From: Zhongshania aquatica
GTDB lineage: Bacteria; Pseudomonadota; Gammaproteobacteria; Pseudomonadales; Spongiibacteraceae
DNA: 64,000 nucleotides
Direction: 5' to 3'
NCBI RefSeq assembly: GCF_027257955.1
Contig: NZ_JANZNQ010000003.1
Span: 186,001-250,000 of the forward strand
Under the pieces are notes generated by a model that did not search any database, was not told the origin of the DNA, and saw only the letters and a program-made list of their open reading frames with translations. The position numbers and the translations under genes were made by a program. This document shows positions 53,393 through 63,514 of the stretch, one piece after another (the first letter of the stretch is position 1; every line of letters starts with the position of its first letter).

Positions 53393-54699
53393 GCTCGCAC
53401 CACCCCCGAACGTCGATCTGTGGCGTCACGCAGTGCATCCCCAAGTATATTAAATGCGAGTACCGATAGACTTATAAATAATGCTGGAAGCAGCAGTTGC
53501 CTCGGATGTGACAACAGTGTCTTTATGCCGTCATTGCATAATGCGCCCCATGACGTTGTCGGCGGCGATACCCCCATACCGATAAACGATAGGAATGCCT
53601 CGGTAAAAATGGCTTGGGGAATCGCAAAGCTAAAGGCCACTAATATCATCGGCAGCACGTTCGGCAACATATGACGGAGAATCATTCGAGACGTACCAAC
53701 CCCCGCAATACGAGAGGCCTCAACAAAGGGCTGACTGCGTAGGGCCAAAACTTGGCCGCGAATAAGCCGCGCGCTGCCGGGCCAACTCAGCATCAACATG
53801 GCCAAAATCAGCGGCATAATGCCGTTTTCTCCGGGACCGATACCAAAGGCCACGCGAAATAAAATCATAAACAGCAAAAACGGCAAAGCGACGACAAAAT
53901 CGACAAAGCGCATAGCGAGTTGATCAACCCAACCGCCCATCAGCCCTGCTATTGCACCAAAAATGCAACCAAAACTGATATAGAGCAATGGGGCAACAAC
54001 ACCCACAAACAAGGAGGTACGCCCACCCGCCATTAGACGCGCGAGCATATCGCGACCCAAGGCGTCGGTACCCAATGGATGGGCCGGCAACTCAACCCAT
54101 TGGCTTGTGTTATTGGTAACGGGGATCAGTCCTTGTAGCTGGGCTTCAAACGCAGAAATAGCAGCCTCTGGCCGAATCTCTCTAGCCAATAACAGCAGCC
54201 CTGTATCCGCATCGGCAATGGTGTAGCGATATAACTCTCTACTGAGTTGCAGGCGATCTTGAAAGTAGTTGTCTGAGGTATCGGCAATGGCCAAACCCAA
54301 ACCTGGTTTATGGGCGTCACCACGATATATTCGATACCGTGTTACGCCTTCCAACACAGGCCAGTGTAATCGTACATATTCTGTGTTCGCCGCGTGCACT
54401 TTCAAACCCGCAGGCATATCACTTAGTGCCGAAGGGCGCCAGGCACCATTGTCTGATATAACCCGAACAGAATAGGCTGGACTTGGGCCGTCAGAGATTT
54501 GAGACAACCATTGTTGCGAGGGGCTCTGCTGCCAAAGTAGCGGGCCAACACTCACAAACAACAACAAAAATACCACCACAGTAGCGGACAAAATAACGGT
54601 CGGGCTTGCCATGCTGGGCAGTGCAATGGGAGCGACCATTTCGAGATCGTCGGCACTGCCCCATGTTTTCGGGGCAAAGCGAAATACAGATATCGTCAT
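53389..54699 (-). CDS. oppC: Oligopeptide ABC transporter permease OppC with a periplasmic FN3-like insertion
   Basis: A 436-residue permease, about 130 residues longer than the family standard. The first membrane helix is at 33-52, and the normal OppC core resumes at HPLGTDALGRDMLARLMAG (207 onward) with five further helices and the EAA loop (FVEASRIAGVGTSRMILRHM). Between them, residues about 98-168 read as a beta-sandwich (EYVRLHWPVLEGVTRYRIYR, then RELYRYTIADADTG), a fibronectin type III-like pattern, placed in the periplasm by topology. It overlaps oppD by 4 bases. The insertion may contact OppA or wall components; that is inference. Confidence 0.9.
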   Translation of the reverse strand: MTISVFRFAPKTWGSADDLEMVAPIALPSMASPTVILSATVVVFLLLFVSVGPLLWQQSPSQQWLSQISDGPSPAYSVRVISDNGAWRPSALSDMPAGLKVHAANTEYVRLHWPVLEGVTRYRIYRGDAHKPGLGLAIADTSDNYFQDRLQLSRELYRYTIADADTGLLLLAREIRPEAAISAFEAQLQGLIPVTNNTSQWVELPAHPLGTDALGRDMLARLMAGGRTSLFVGVVAPLLYISFGCIFGAIAGLMGGWVDQLAMRFVDFVVALPFLLFMILFRVAFGIGPGENGIMPLILAMLMLSWPGSARLIRGQVLALRSQPFVEASRIAGVGTSRMILRHMLPNVLPMILVAFSFAIPQAIFTEAFLSFIGMGVSPPTTSWGALCNDGIKTLLSHPRQLLLPALFISLSVLAFNILGDALRDATDRRSGVVRA

Positions 54700-54712
54700 T
54701 TAGCTGCGCCTC

Positions 54713-55657
54713 TCATGACCGACCTCGGTGTAAACGAATTCGCGGATCAATCAAGCCGTAACTTATATCTACTAAAACAACCACTAAAACTAAGAATGCA
54801 CCATAAAAAACCGTAGTTCCCATAATGACCGTGTAGTCGAGTTGCTGCACAGCCTGCACAAAGTAGCGTCCCAAACCGGGAATGGCGAAGATTAACTCAA
54901 CGACAAAGCCGCCCGTGGTAATCGCCGCAATCGTTGGGCCTAGCTCGGTGACAACCGGTAAAACCGCATTGCGTAACTGGTGATGGAAAAATAATCGCCA
55001 GCCATTTACTCCTTTTGCTTTGGCGGCAATATTGAAGTCTGCACTTAGCACTTCTAACATAGAGGCGCGCATGATTCGACTTAGATACGCCATCGTGCCC
55101 AGACCTAAAACCAATGCGGGCACCCAGATTTGACTCACACTTCCCCAACCCGCCACCGGTAATAACGTTGTTTCTGCCGCGTTATTCAACGCAACAATAA
55201 CTAGCTGAGCAAGGCCGGCAATCACAAAACCGGGCACTGAAATTGCCGCGATCACGGCAATCATCACTACGCGATCTGGCCAGCGATTTTTACAATATGC
55301 TGCCGCTGAACCCGCAGAAATACCGCCCACCAATGCAATTAAAACTGCGGCGATACCAAGCGTTGCCGAAATGGGAAAGTGCTCTCGAATGATGTCATTT
55401 ACACTACGGTTTTCCTGCGTAAAAGAGATGCCGAAATCACCTCGAAGCATATTGCTCATAAACAATTGGTACTGCTCTATTAGTGGTTTGTCCAAACCAT
55501 AGCGGGCTTCTAGCTGCGCTCGCACGGCAGGCGACATCGCTTTTTCCTGGGTTAGCGGATCGCCGGGCACCGCATGCATCGCAAAAAACGTGGCCGTGGC
55601 AATAAACCAAATAGTGATTAAACCCGACAGCAGCCTTCTGGCAATGAAATTCACCAT
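54713..55657 (-). CDS. oppB: Oligopeptide ABC transporter permease OppB
   Basis: A 314-residue permease with six membrane helices. The N-terminal helix and FFAMHAVPGDPLTQEKAM, the EAA loop (LEVLSADFNIAAKAKGVNGW), VVELIFAIPGLGRYFVQAV and DPRIRLHRG are typical. ATG 55657 is chosen because the frame before it overlaps oppA. It starts 2 bases after the oppA stop. Confidence 0.95.
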   Translation of the reverse strand: MVNFIARRLLSGLITIWFIATATFFAMHAVPGDPLTQEKAMSPAVRAQLEARYGLDKPLIEQYQLFMSNMLRGDFGISFTQENRSVNDIIREHFPISATLGIAAVLIALVGGISAGSAAAYCKNRWPDRVVMIAVIAAISVPGFVIAGLAQLVIVALNNAAETTLLPVAGWGSVSQIWVPALVLGLGTMAYLSRIMRASMLEVLSADFNIAAKAKGVNGWRLFFHHQLRNAVLPVVTELGPTIAAITTGGFVVELIFAIPGLGRYFVQAVQQLDYTVIMGTTVFYGAFLVLVVVLVDISYGLIDPRIRLHRGRS

Positions 55658-55659
55658 AA

Positions 55660-57303
55660 TTACTGTTCGATCCACGCATAACGGAAGAAAGGATCACCAC
55701 CAAAAATTGAGCGTCTTACACCTTTTAAGCGCGGGTTCTGTACATATAAAGAACCATTTTCATAGGTTGGCAGTATAGGAACGTCTTCCACCACAATGCG
55801 CTGAATCTGGGCCATCGCATTAAACCGGGTGCGGGTATCTGAGCTGTGCTGAGCTAAGCGAATCCAGCGATCATAAAGAGGGTTGCTATAACGCCCACGA
55901 TTATTTTCGTTCCATGAAGCAAACAAGTCAGCAAAGGTCATAATATCGTCGTAGTCCGGCCCCCAGGCGGCCGCGACTATATCAAAATCGCCGCGACGCA
56001 TTTTTTCAATCCGCTGCTTAAATACCTGCTGATCAATACGCAGCTCAATACCCAAGCCTTTTTTAAACAAATACTGATAATACTCCGCCTCTTGTAATGC
56101 CCTAGGACTGTCCCCTGCCAATAACACCAAGGGCGGAAATTTGTCTAAGCCTAATTCTTCCTTAGCCTGCGCAAGATATTCCCGCGCCGCGGCAATATCA
56201 GGATCTACCCTCATTACGGGGTACTCCTCTCTAAATGGGTCTTTCATTCCTTTTACCGTAACCGGAAAAAGAGAATACGCAGGCTTTATACCGGGTAAAC
56301 CTATAATCTTGTTAACCAATAAATCAGGATCTATAAGTCGCTGCACCGCTTTTCTGAAGGATCTATTCGCGGTAATTCGACCCTCGCGAAAATTAAACTC
56401 AAGAAAGAATAAAGAACCGGTGTGAAAATACTCAATGTCGAAACCGCGCTCAACTGCCTCGTTCAGCAAACCGGTATCTAAAGGTGCAATCGCGATTTGC
56501 CCATCGCGGAATAAATTAAATTGTGCGCTCGGATCGGCAGTAATATAGGGCATATCGATTTCATTAATTTTTACCGAATCTGCTTGCCAATATTGGCTGT
56601 TTTTACGTAATCGCAGATGCGCGCCATGAATCCATTTTTCCAATACAAACGCGCCATTAAAAACCAACTTGTCGCTGTCTGCTGCGTAGCGACTACCCCA
56701 ATGGTCAAGCACATCCTCTCGCATTGGCAAAAACGTCATAAATGCCGCTAGACTAAGAAAATAAGGACAGGGTTGGCCAAACTCTACTCGCAATTCGTAA
56801 TCGGAAACTGCCCTTACACCTAACTCAGATTCCGGCAGCTTGCCATTATTCACAGCCTCTGCATTTTTTACCGGATAAAAAATAAACGCATACTGTGACG
56901 CCGTAGTTGGCTTTAGCGCATGGCGCCAAGCAAACACAAAATCATGGGCCGTAACGGGTTTACCATCGCTCCAACGGGCAGACTCTCGCAACCAAAAACT
57001 GGCTCCGTCAGCATCAAGCTGCCAACGCTCAGCAACCCCCGCCGCTAACTGACCATTAGCATCGTATACCAGCAAGCCTTCCATTAAATGGGACAATATA
57101 AATCCGGCAATGGTGTCAGTCGCAACCGCACTATTTAAGGTTGGCGGTTCAGTCGCTAAGGCCAGAGTCACTTTAGCTTGGGCGGCATCAACCGCCTGCG
57201 CATTTGCAGGAGCGCTGATAACAAGGATAAACAAACAACTAGCAATTAGCTGCGTAGACAATGAACGCAGGACTATAAACCGGCTAAGCAAGGTTTTCGC
57301 CAT
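55660..57303 (-). CDS. oppA: Peptide-binding protein OppA
   Basis: A 547-residue periplasmic binding protein. The signal peptide (LIASCLFILVISAPANA) is followed by LALATEPPTLNSAVATD, FWLRESARWSDGKPVTAHDFVFAWRHAL, the cluster typical of SBP family 5, and ILPTYENGSLYVQNPRLKGV at the end. ATG 57303 is selected; the longer frame runs into the mnmC region and lacks a signal. It begins the oppABCDF operon and is divergent from mnmC with 48 bases between the two ATGs. Confidence 0.95.
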   Translation of the reverse strand: MAKTLLSRFIVLRSLSTQLIASCLFILVISAPANAQAVDAAQAKVTLALATEPPTLNSAVATDTIAGFILSHLMEGLLVYDANGQLAAGVAERWQLDADGASFWLRESARWSDGKPVTAHDFVFAWRHALKPTTASQYAFIFYPVKNAEAVNNGKLPESELGVRAVSDYELRVEFGQPCPYFLSLAAFMTFLPMREDVLDHWGSRYAADSDKLVFNGAFVLEKWIHGAHLRLRKNSQYWQADSVKINEIDMPYITADPSAQFNLFRDGQIAIAPLDTGLLNEAVERGFDIEYFHTGSLFFLEFNFREGRITANRSFRKAVQRLIDPDLLVNKIIGLPGIKPAYSLFPVTVKGMKDPFREEYPVMRVDPDIAAAREYLAQAKEELGLDKFPPLVLLAGDSPRALQEAEYYQYLFKKGLGIELRIDQQVFKQRIEKMRRGDFDIVAAAWGPDYDDIMTFADLFASWNENNRGRYSNPLYDRWIRLAQHSSDTRTRFNAMAQIQRIVVEDVPILPTYENGSLYVQNPRLKGVRRSIFGGDPFFRYAWIEQ

Positions 57304-57351
57304 TTTCACTGCTACAATACGCCCCCCGGCAAGACTGAACTTAACTTTATA

Positions 57352-59424
57352 ATGGCTAAAAGCTCGCACCCAAATCCCTACTTTCTTGAAGCTGCCAATA
57401 TCGACTGGGGCACAGACGGTGTCCCCAGAGATGGCATTTACGGCGACATTTATTTCAGCCAGGAAAGCGGCATCGAAGAAAGTCGCCATGTTTTTTTATC
57501 TCACAACAAACTGTCCGAACGATGGCACGCTCTAGACGCAGAAAAAAGTGGAAGGTTCACCATCATCGAAACCGGTTTTGGCACCGGACTAAATTTTTTG
57601 CTCGCCTGGCAACTTTGGCAATCAATCGCGCCTTCCAACTGGCAGCTCCATTACATTTCTGTCGAAAAACATCCGCTAAATTTACAAGATCTGAAAAAAG
57701 CGCATGCCACATGGCCAGAACTGGAATCTTTCGCCTCTATACTACAGCACAACTATCCGCCGCGCGTACCCGGACAGCACCGCAGAATGTTGAATAGTGC
57801 ACAAGTTTGCTTAGATTTACTGTTTGGCGATGCACTTGAGTGCTTACCGGCACTGTTAGACTCGCCAACAGCGCTAGATTCGTCCGACTCAAACACCTCG
57901 CTAGACCAAAGTCCGCGCGCCGACGCGTGGTTTCTAGACGGCTTTTCTCCCGCCAGCAATCCAGATATGTGGCACGACACGCTATTTAGCTGCATGGGCG
58001 CGCTAAGTAAAATAGGCAGCACTTTTGCCACCTTCACATCGGCGGGATTTGTAAAACGGGGCCTGCGTGCGCAGGGCTTTAAAATAGAAAAAGTCGCTGG
58101 CTACGGTCGCAAACGGGAAATGTTGAGAGGTGAGCTTACCGCGGCGGCGGACACAAATGCACCGAGGCCAGAGTCAGTCGCCGTGCCTTGGCATCGGCCA
58201 TCGGCGCATACAAAGGCCGAAAACGTTATTGTCATTGGCGCAGGGCTCGCGGGCTGCAGTACTGCATTGGCACTCGCCAATCGAGGTTTAAACGTCAGCG
58301 TTATCGAACGTGGCACACCGGCTAGCGGTGCGTCGGGCAACCCACAGGGCATTCTCTACACCAAGCTATCACCTGCTCCCGGCGATTTGAATCAATTCAC
58401 CCTGAATAGCTTTTTGTTTGCCTTACCTTATTATCGTGAGCAATTAGCCCGTGGCGACATTGAAGGCGAATTATGCGGCGTGCTACAACTTGCAAATTCC
58501 GAGAAAGATACCGTTCAGTTCGATCAATTAAGGTCATTATTAAGTGAACAAGACTGGCTGCAATTTGTTAGCGGCGGAGAACTTGCCGAAAAGAGTGGTC
58601 TAGCGCTAACCGGCAAAGCCTACTTTTATCCCGGCGCTGGCTGGCTGTCACCACCCAGTGTATGCAATGCGGGATTAAATCATCCAAACATTCACGTTAT
58701 CAGCCACTGCGAGGCGATATCGCTAGAATATGAATCCGAACAAAGCCCTCAATGGCGAGTAAATGATATAGAGGGAAAAACTATCGCTAATGGCGATACC
58801 GTCGTTGTCGCAAACAGCAACGACGCCAAACAATTCCTTCAAACCCAACATCTGCCGCTAAAACCGATCCGCGGTCAACTTAGCTATATAGAAGACTCCG
58901 CATTAACAGCAACTCCGCGCTGCGTCGTATGCCATGAGGGGTATTTGGCACCTGCCATAGGAGGTTCGCTATGCTTAGGTGCGAGTTTTAATTTGCGCAA
59001 TACCGGTACCGCGCTTGAAGAAAGTGATCACGACTGGAACCTTAGTCAACTCGACGCGCTCTCCCCCAATCTACTAAAACGCCCCGTCACACCAACGGGC
59101 GGGAGGGCCTCATTGCGGTGTACCAGTCCAGATTACCTTCCTATTGTGGGCGCCGCTCCGATCGTCGCAGATTTCGCACAGAACTACGTAAAACTGGGCA
59201 AAGACGCCCGACGAGCCATCAACAAATCCGCCAGCAACTACCCAAACTTATACGTTAATGTGGCTCATGGCTCCCGTGGATTAACATCTACCCCTCTATG
59301 CGCAGAACTGATCGCCAGCTATATTTGTGGAGAGGTTCGCCCCCTTCCCCGCAATTTGTGTGAGAGCCTGTCACCCGCGCGCTTTATCATTCGCAACATA
59401 ATCCGCAATCACGCTGTTGAATAA
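57352..59424 (+). CDS. mnmC: MnmC, bifunctional tRNA mnm5U modification enzyme
   Basis: A 690-residue fusion. The N-terminal MnmC2-type methyltransferase (about 1-250) has ETGFGTGLNFLLAW for S-adenosylmethionine and DAWFLDGFSPASNPDMW; the C-terminal FAD-dependent oxidase (from about 285) has the dinucleotide motif VIGAGLAGCSTALALANRG and GASGNPQGILY. It converts cmnm5U to mnm5U at tRNA position 34. The start is well placed only 48 bases from oppA on the other strand. Complete fusion as in Escherichia coli. Confidence 0.95.
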   Translation: MAKSSHPNPYFLEAANIDWGTDGVPRDGIYGDIYFSQESGIEESRHVFLSHNKLSERWHALDAEKSGRFTIIETGFGTGLNFLLAWQLWQSIAPSNWQLHYISVEKHPLNLQDLKKAHATWPELESFASILQHNYPPRVPGQHRRMLNSAQVCLDLLFGDALECLPALLDSPTALDSSDSNTSLDQSPRADAWFLDGFSPASNPDMWHDTLFSCMGALSKIGSTFATFTSAGFVKRGLRAQGFKIEKVAGYGRKREMLRGELTAAADTNAPRPESVAVPWHRPSAHTKAENVIVIGAGLAGCSTALALANRGLNVSVIERGTPASGASGNPQGILYTKLSPAPGDLNQFTLNSFLFALPYYREQLARGDIEGELCGVLQLANSEKDTVQFDQLRSLLSEQDWLQFVSGGELAEKSGLALTGKAYFYPGAGWLSPPSVCNAGLNHPNIHVISHCEAISLEYESEQSPQWRVNDIEGKTIANGDTVVVANSNDAKQFLQTQHLPLKPIRGQLSYIEDSALTATPRCVVCHEGYLAPAIGGSLCLGASFNLRNTGTALEESDHDWNLSQLDALSPNLLKRPVTPTGGRASLRCTSPDYLPIVGAAPIVADFAQNYVKLGKDARRAINKSASNYPNLYVNVAHGSRGLTSTPLCAELIASYICGEVRPLPRNLCESLSPARFIIRNIIRNHAVE

Positions 59425-59521
59425 GGTAAATCACATGGTGTATTCGGGAGGATTTGTGGCAGACTCGATCAAGAGAATACAGTCAAAAACCGAAATACCG
59501 TTTATTGGTAAATAATTGAAG

Positions 59522-60373
59522 ATGTTCGCCCCATTCCGACTTAGCGTTGTTACACCTATATTGCAGCTGGCGCGACGCGTTGCAGCTGCATGCAGCCTAA
59601 TGGTATTGGCGTCTGCCTCCAGCTTAGCCGAACTGCCTTACGAGTTGATTAGCAGCTACCCTCACCAACCTGCCCTATTCACCCAAGGTCTTGAACTCTA
59701 CCAAGGCAAGCTCTACGAAAGCAGTGGATTATATGGCTACTCTAAAATTGTCAGCCGACGTTTTCCGCCCGAGCCCACTGACAGCATTACGGGCACCGCG
59801 TTGCCTCCCAACATCTTCGCAGAGGGCATAAGCCAATACCGGGGCAAATTATATATGCTCACGTGGAAAGCCGAACGCGGACTCATCATCGATCCACAGC
59901 ATTTTAAATTGCTAGGAACCTTTGCCTACCAAGGTGAAGGCTGGGGACTGTGTGCAAGTGTTGTTAAGGGACGGAAGGATCATTTTGTCATGAGCAATGG
60001 TAGCAACGAATTGCAATGGCTGGCCGCAGACAGCATGAAACTTATCAATACTCTTCCGGTTACTGACAACGGTAAAGCGGTGGATCAGCTAAACGAGCTG
60101 GAATGCCTAGATGATTACGTGATCGCCAATCGGTGGCACACAAACGAGCTGCTTATTATCGACGGACGGACCGGCAAGGTAGTCGGCAAGCTTGACCTCA
60201 GCGATCTAGTAGAAGCAGCGAATAAAACCAGCCCACTCGCCACAGAGGCAGTGCTAAATGGTATTGCCTATGATGCTAGTGACAATAGCTGGCTGGTCAC
60301 AGGCAAATTATGGCCGACCATATTCCGTATTCGATTTACCTTACCAACGCTGCCTGCGCTCGCAGCTCATTGA
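59522..60373 (+). CDS. Glutaminyl-peptide cyclotransferase (bacterial/plant QC type)
   Basis: A 283-residue secreted beta-propeller enzyme that forms N-terminal pyroglutamate. A signal peptide (VAAACSLMVLASASSLA) leads to YELISSYPHQPALFTQGLEL, ESSGLYGYSKI, LYMLTWKAERGLIID, and LNELECLDDYVIANRWHTN, the conserved ELE-type motif. ATG 59522 is used; a TTG six bases upstream (59516) is also in frame. No obvious substrate gene is near. Confidence 0.9.
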   Translation: MFAPFRLSVVTPILQLARRVAAACSLMVLASASSLAELPYELISSYPHQPALFTQGLELYQGKLYESSGLYGYSKIVSRRFPPEPTDSITGTALPPNIFAEGISQYRGKLYMLTWKAERGLIIDPQHFKLLGTFAYQGEGWGLCASVVKGRKDHFVMSNGSNELQWLAADSMKLINTLPVTDNGKAVDQLNELECLDDYVIANRWHTNELLIIDGRTGKVVGKLDLSDLVEAANKTSPLATEAVLNGIAYDASDNSWLVTGKLWPTIFRIRFTLPTLPALAAH

Positions 60374-60480
60374 ATTAGCACTTACGACCTTAAAGCGGGA
60401 GCTGTGGCGCTAATGCAATTCCCCGTCACAGGCCCTAGAATAGAAACCGATGTTAATTTCGCCAAATATATGGATTACGC

Positions 60481-63441
60481 ATGACTCAAGTCGACACTGC
60501 TGTACGAACACCTATAAATCCCACTGCTTTTCCCAGCTTTGAATTACTTAGCAACGAAGATGTGCCCGCACTGGGGGTGAGCATTGCGGAGTATCGCCAC
60601 AATAAAACCGGCGCCAGCCACTACCATATAGCCAGCGACAATCCTGAAAATGTATTTTTAGTGGCACTGCGCACCGTACCTAAAGATTCCACCGGCGTAG
60701 CACATATTCTTGAACACACCGCCCTGTGCGGCAGCGAGAAATATCCTGTGCGCGACCCGTTTTTCATGATGATTCGGCGCTCCTTAAATAGCTTTATGAA
60801 CGCGTTCACCAGCTCAGACTGGACCGCCTACCCCTTCGCCAGTAGCAATCGCAAAGATTTTGAAAATCTACTGCAAGTGTATTTAGACGCGGTATTTTTC
60901 TCACGCCTTCACCCTCTCGACTTTGCCCAAGAGGGACATCGCCTAGAGTTTAAAGACCCCAAAGACCCGAACTCAGAGCTAGAATTTAAAGGCGTCGTAT
61001 TCAACGAAATGAAAGGCGCTATGAGTTCGGTATCTAGCCAACTTTGGCATACCCTGTGTAAGTATTTATTCCCCAGCACTACCTATCACTACAATAGTGG
61101 TGGCGAGCCAGAAGACATACCTGACCTTAGCTATGAACAGCTGAAATCCTTTTATAAAAGTCATTATCATCCTAGCAACGCGATTTTCATGACCTTTGGT
61201 GATATACCTGCGGCAGAACATCAAGCGCGATTTGAAGAATTAGCCTTAACCCGCTTCGACGCGCTGAATACCCATATCGCGGTCGGCGACGAAAAGCGCT
61301 ACCACGCCCCAATTCGCGTACAAGAAAGTTACCCACTGCCGGCATCAGAGGACACCACCGACAAAACCCATGTGGTGGTCGCTTGGTTGATGGGTAAAAG
61401 CACCAAACTCGAAACCCAATTAGAGGCCCAATTACTCGCCGGTGTCTTGCTTGATAATAGCGCCAGTCCGCTAATGCATGCCCTAGAAACGACATCACTA
61501 GGTAAGTCTCCCTCTCCCCTTTGTGGGCTTGAAGACTCCATGCGGGAAATGGTATTCGCCTGTGGTGTGGAAGGAAGCAATACCAACAGCATTGATGAAG
61601 TAGAAGCTCTCGTCCTCGACACGTTAAAAGCGGTCGCCGAGAACGGAATTCCAAAAGAAGATGTTGATGCTGTATTACATCAACTTGAATTGCGTCAGCG
61701 TGAAATCGGCGGCGATGGCTACCCTTATGGATTGCAATTAATTCTTACCGCACTGGGCAGTGCGACACATCGTGGCAAGCCCATCGAGTTACTGAACCTC
61801 GACCCTGCCCTGCAGGCGATCAGACTTAAAACAGAAAGCCCTAGCTACATTAAACAACTCGCGCAAAACCTACTTGACAACCCGCACCGGGTTACTCTGG
61901 TTATGAGCCCAGATCAGCAAATCCAAACACGCATCGAGCAAGCCGAAAAACAACGACTCAGCCGTATTAAAGATGCGCTCAGCGAAGAAGAGAAGCAAGA
62001 CATAATCGACCAAGCAGCGGCCTTAGCTGAACGTCAATCTATGAAAGAAGATGAATCCATACTTCCTAAAGTTACTTTAGAAGACGTACCGCTAGACACG
62101 CCTGCCCTGCATTGTGACATGTTGCAGTTCGGCAACCTCCCGTACACACGATATGGTCGCGGCACAAACGGTTTGGTCTACCAACAACTGTTAGTGACCT
62201 TGCCCGAGCTGAGCGATCGTGAGATTTCGCTGCTGTCCATTTATACATTGGTTACCACTGAGCTGGGATTAGGTGAACAAACTTACTTGCAAGTGCAAGC
62301 GCGACAGTCCCAGGTCTGCGGCGGCATTAGCGCCTATACCACCATGCGCGGCGGCATAGACGACGAGCAAACAACTCAAGCCTTCCTTGTATTGTCATCA
62401 AAAGCCCTACTGCGCAACGCAAAGGCGCAGGCTTCGCTTATGCGGGAAACCTTTGAGAAACTGCGATTTGATGAACTGGACCGCCTAAAAGAACTTATCG
62501 CACAACTCAAAGGACGCAGAGAATCTGGTATCACCGGTAACGGACATGGTTTAGCGATGAGCGCTGCCAGCGCAGGCATGAGTCCCACCGCCAAGATCAA
62601 TGAGGAACTTGGTGGTTTGAGCGGAATTAGGCTTTTAAAGCAATTAGCGCTTCGTATCGATGATAAAGCCGAACTCGCTGAGCTCGCCGAAGAATTAGCG
62701 ACAATACACAGTAAAATGCAGGCGAGTGCGAAACAGCTGCTTATCATCGCCGAAGACCATGAGTTGATGAATCTGTGTACTGACATTTCACCAATCTGGC
62801 GCGACTTCAACGTGAGTGACCCATCAACGTTTGTTTTGCCAGCACTGCGAACGGTAAACAAAGAATTCTGGGTTGCTAATTCCCAGGTTAATTTCTGCGC
62901 TAAGGCCTACCCCACTGTACCATCTGGTCACCCCGACGCTGCGGTACTGACGGTATTTGCAGTCTATTTGCGCAACGGGTATTTGCACCGAGCAATCCGC
63001 GAACAAGGCGGCGCCTACGGCGGTGGCGCATCCCAAGATTCCAATATTGCGGCATTCCGCTTTTACTCATACCGCGACCCGCGTTTAGAAGAAACATTAA
63101 ACGACTTCGACAAATCCATAACGTGGATGCTAAGTACGGCGGTATCTGCTCAGGGCTTGGAAGAAGCGATTTTAGGCGTGGTCAGCAGTATCGATAAGCC
63201 AGGTTCACCCGCAGGCGAAGCGAAACAGGACTATCACAGTAATATTTTTGGCCGTACCATCGCCGAGCGTCGGCAATTTCGGCAGCGGGTTCTAGCTGTG
63301 ACGGAAGCCGATTTACTGCGAGTTTGCGAAACGTATTTTACAAATACCGAAGCAAGTGTGGCGGTAGTGAGCAATGACAGCAAGGCCGAAGCTTTAGCCG
63401 AGTGGATCGCGCAGGAAGGGATGACTATTCAACGATTATAA
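60481..63441 (+). CDS. M16C zinc metalloprotease (presequence-protease-like)
   Basis: A 986-residue pitrilysin-class protease. The inverted zinc motif HILEH is at 75-79, with the distal glutamate in FNEMKGAMSSVSSQLWH. Four M16 domains (two halves joined by an alpha hairpin) and the C-terminal QGGAYGGGASQDSN match bacterial PreP-type oligopeptidases that degrade peptides of about 10-65 residues. No signal peptide is visible, so it is cytoplasmic. A strong hairpin terminator follows. Confidence 0.95.
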   Translation: MTQVDTAVRTPINPTAFPSFELLSNEDVPALGVSIAEYRHNKTGASHYHIASDNPENVFLVALRTVPKDSTGVAHILEHTALCGSEKYPVRDPFFMMIRRSLNSFMNAFTSSDWTAYPFASSNRKDFENLLQVYLDAVFFSRLHPLDFAQEGHRLEFKDPKDPNSELEFKGVVFNEMKGAMSSVSSQLWHTLCKYLFPSTTYHYNSGGEPEDIPDLSYEQLKSFYKSHYHPSNAIFMTFGDIPAAEHQARFEELALTRFDALNTHIAVGDEKRYHAPIRVQESYPLPASEDTTDKTHVVVAWLMGKSTKLETQLEAQLLAGVLLDNSASPLMHALETTSLGKSPSPLCGLEDSMREMVFACGVEGSNTNSIDEVEALVLDTLKAVAENGIPKEDVDAVLHQLELRQREIGGDGYPYGLQLILTALGSATHRGKPIELLNLDPALQAIRLKTESPSYIKQLAQNLLDNPHRVTLVMSPDQQIQTRIEQAEKQRLSRIKDALSEEEKQDIIDQAAALAERQSMKEDESILPKVTLEDVPLDTPALHCDMLQFGNLPYTRYGRGTNGLVYQQLLVTLPELSDREISLLSIYTLVTTELGLGEQTYLQVQARQSQVCGGISAYTTMRGGIDDEQTTQAFLVLSSKALLRNAKAQASLMRETFEKLRFDELDRLKELIAQLKGRRESGITGNGHGLAMSAASAGMSPTAKINEELGGLSGIRLLKQLALRIDDKAELAELAEELATIHSKMQASAKQLLIIAEDHELMNLCTDISPIWRDFNVSDPSTFVLPALRTVNKEFWVANSQVNFCAKAYPTVPSGHPDAAVLTVFAVYLRNGYLHRAIREQGGAYGGGASQDSNIAAFRFYSYRDPRLEETLNDFDKSITWMLSTAVSAQGLEEAILGVVSSIDKPGSPAGEAKQDYHSNIFGRTIAERRQFRQRVLAVTEADLLRVCETYFTNTEASVAVVSNDSKAEALAEWIAQEGMTIQRL

Positions 63442-63457
63442 ATTGACCTGCTCATGA

Positions 63458-63495
63458 ACATTGCGGCGGCTAAATAAAAATAGCTGCCGCAATGT
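63458..63495 (+). terminator. Terminator after the M16C protease gene
   Basis: A 15-bp stem (ACATTGCGGCGGCTA / TAGCTGCCGCAATGT, one G-T pair) with an 8-base loop, 17 bases after the stop. The following bases CAGTTTATT are moderately T-rich. Serves the convergent Spy-like gene too. Confidence 0.75.
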
Positions 63496-63514
63496 CAGTT
63501 TATTGCCGAATACC

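Noticed and set aside
57304-57489. N-terminal extension of oppA
   Set aside because: It overlaps the mnmC start, and the signal peptide begins at 57303.
61187-61654. 155-codon frame opposite the M16C protease
   Set aside because: Antisense shadow of a well-supported gene with low-complexity Arg/Leu-rich composition.
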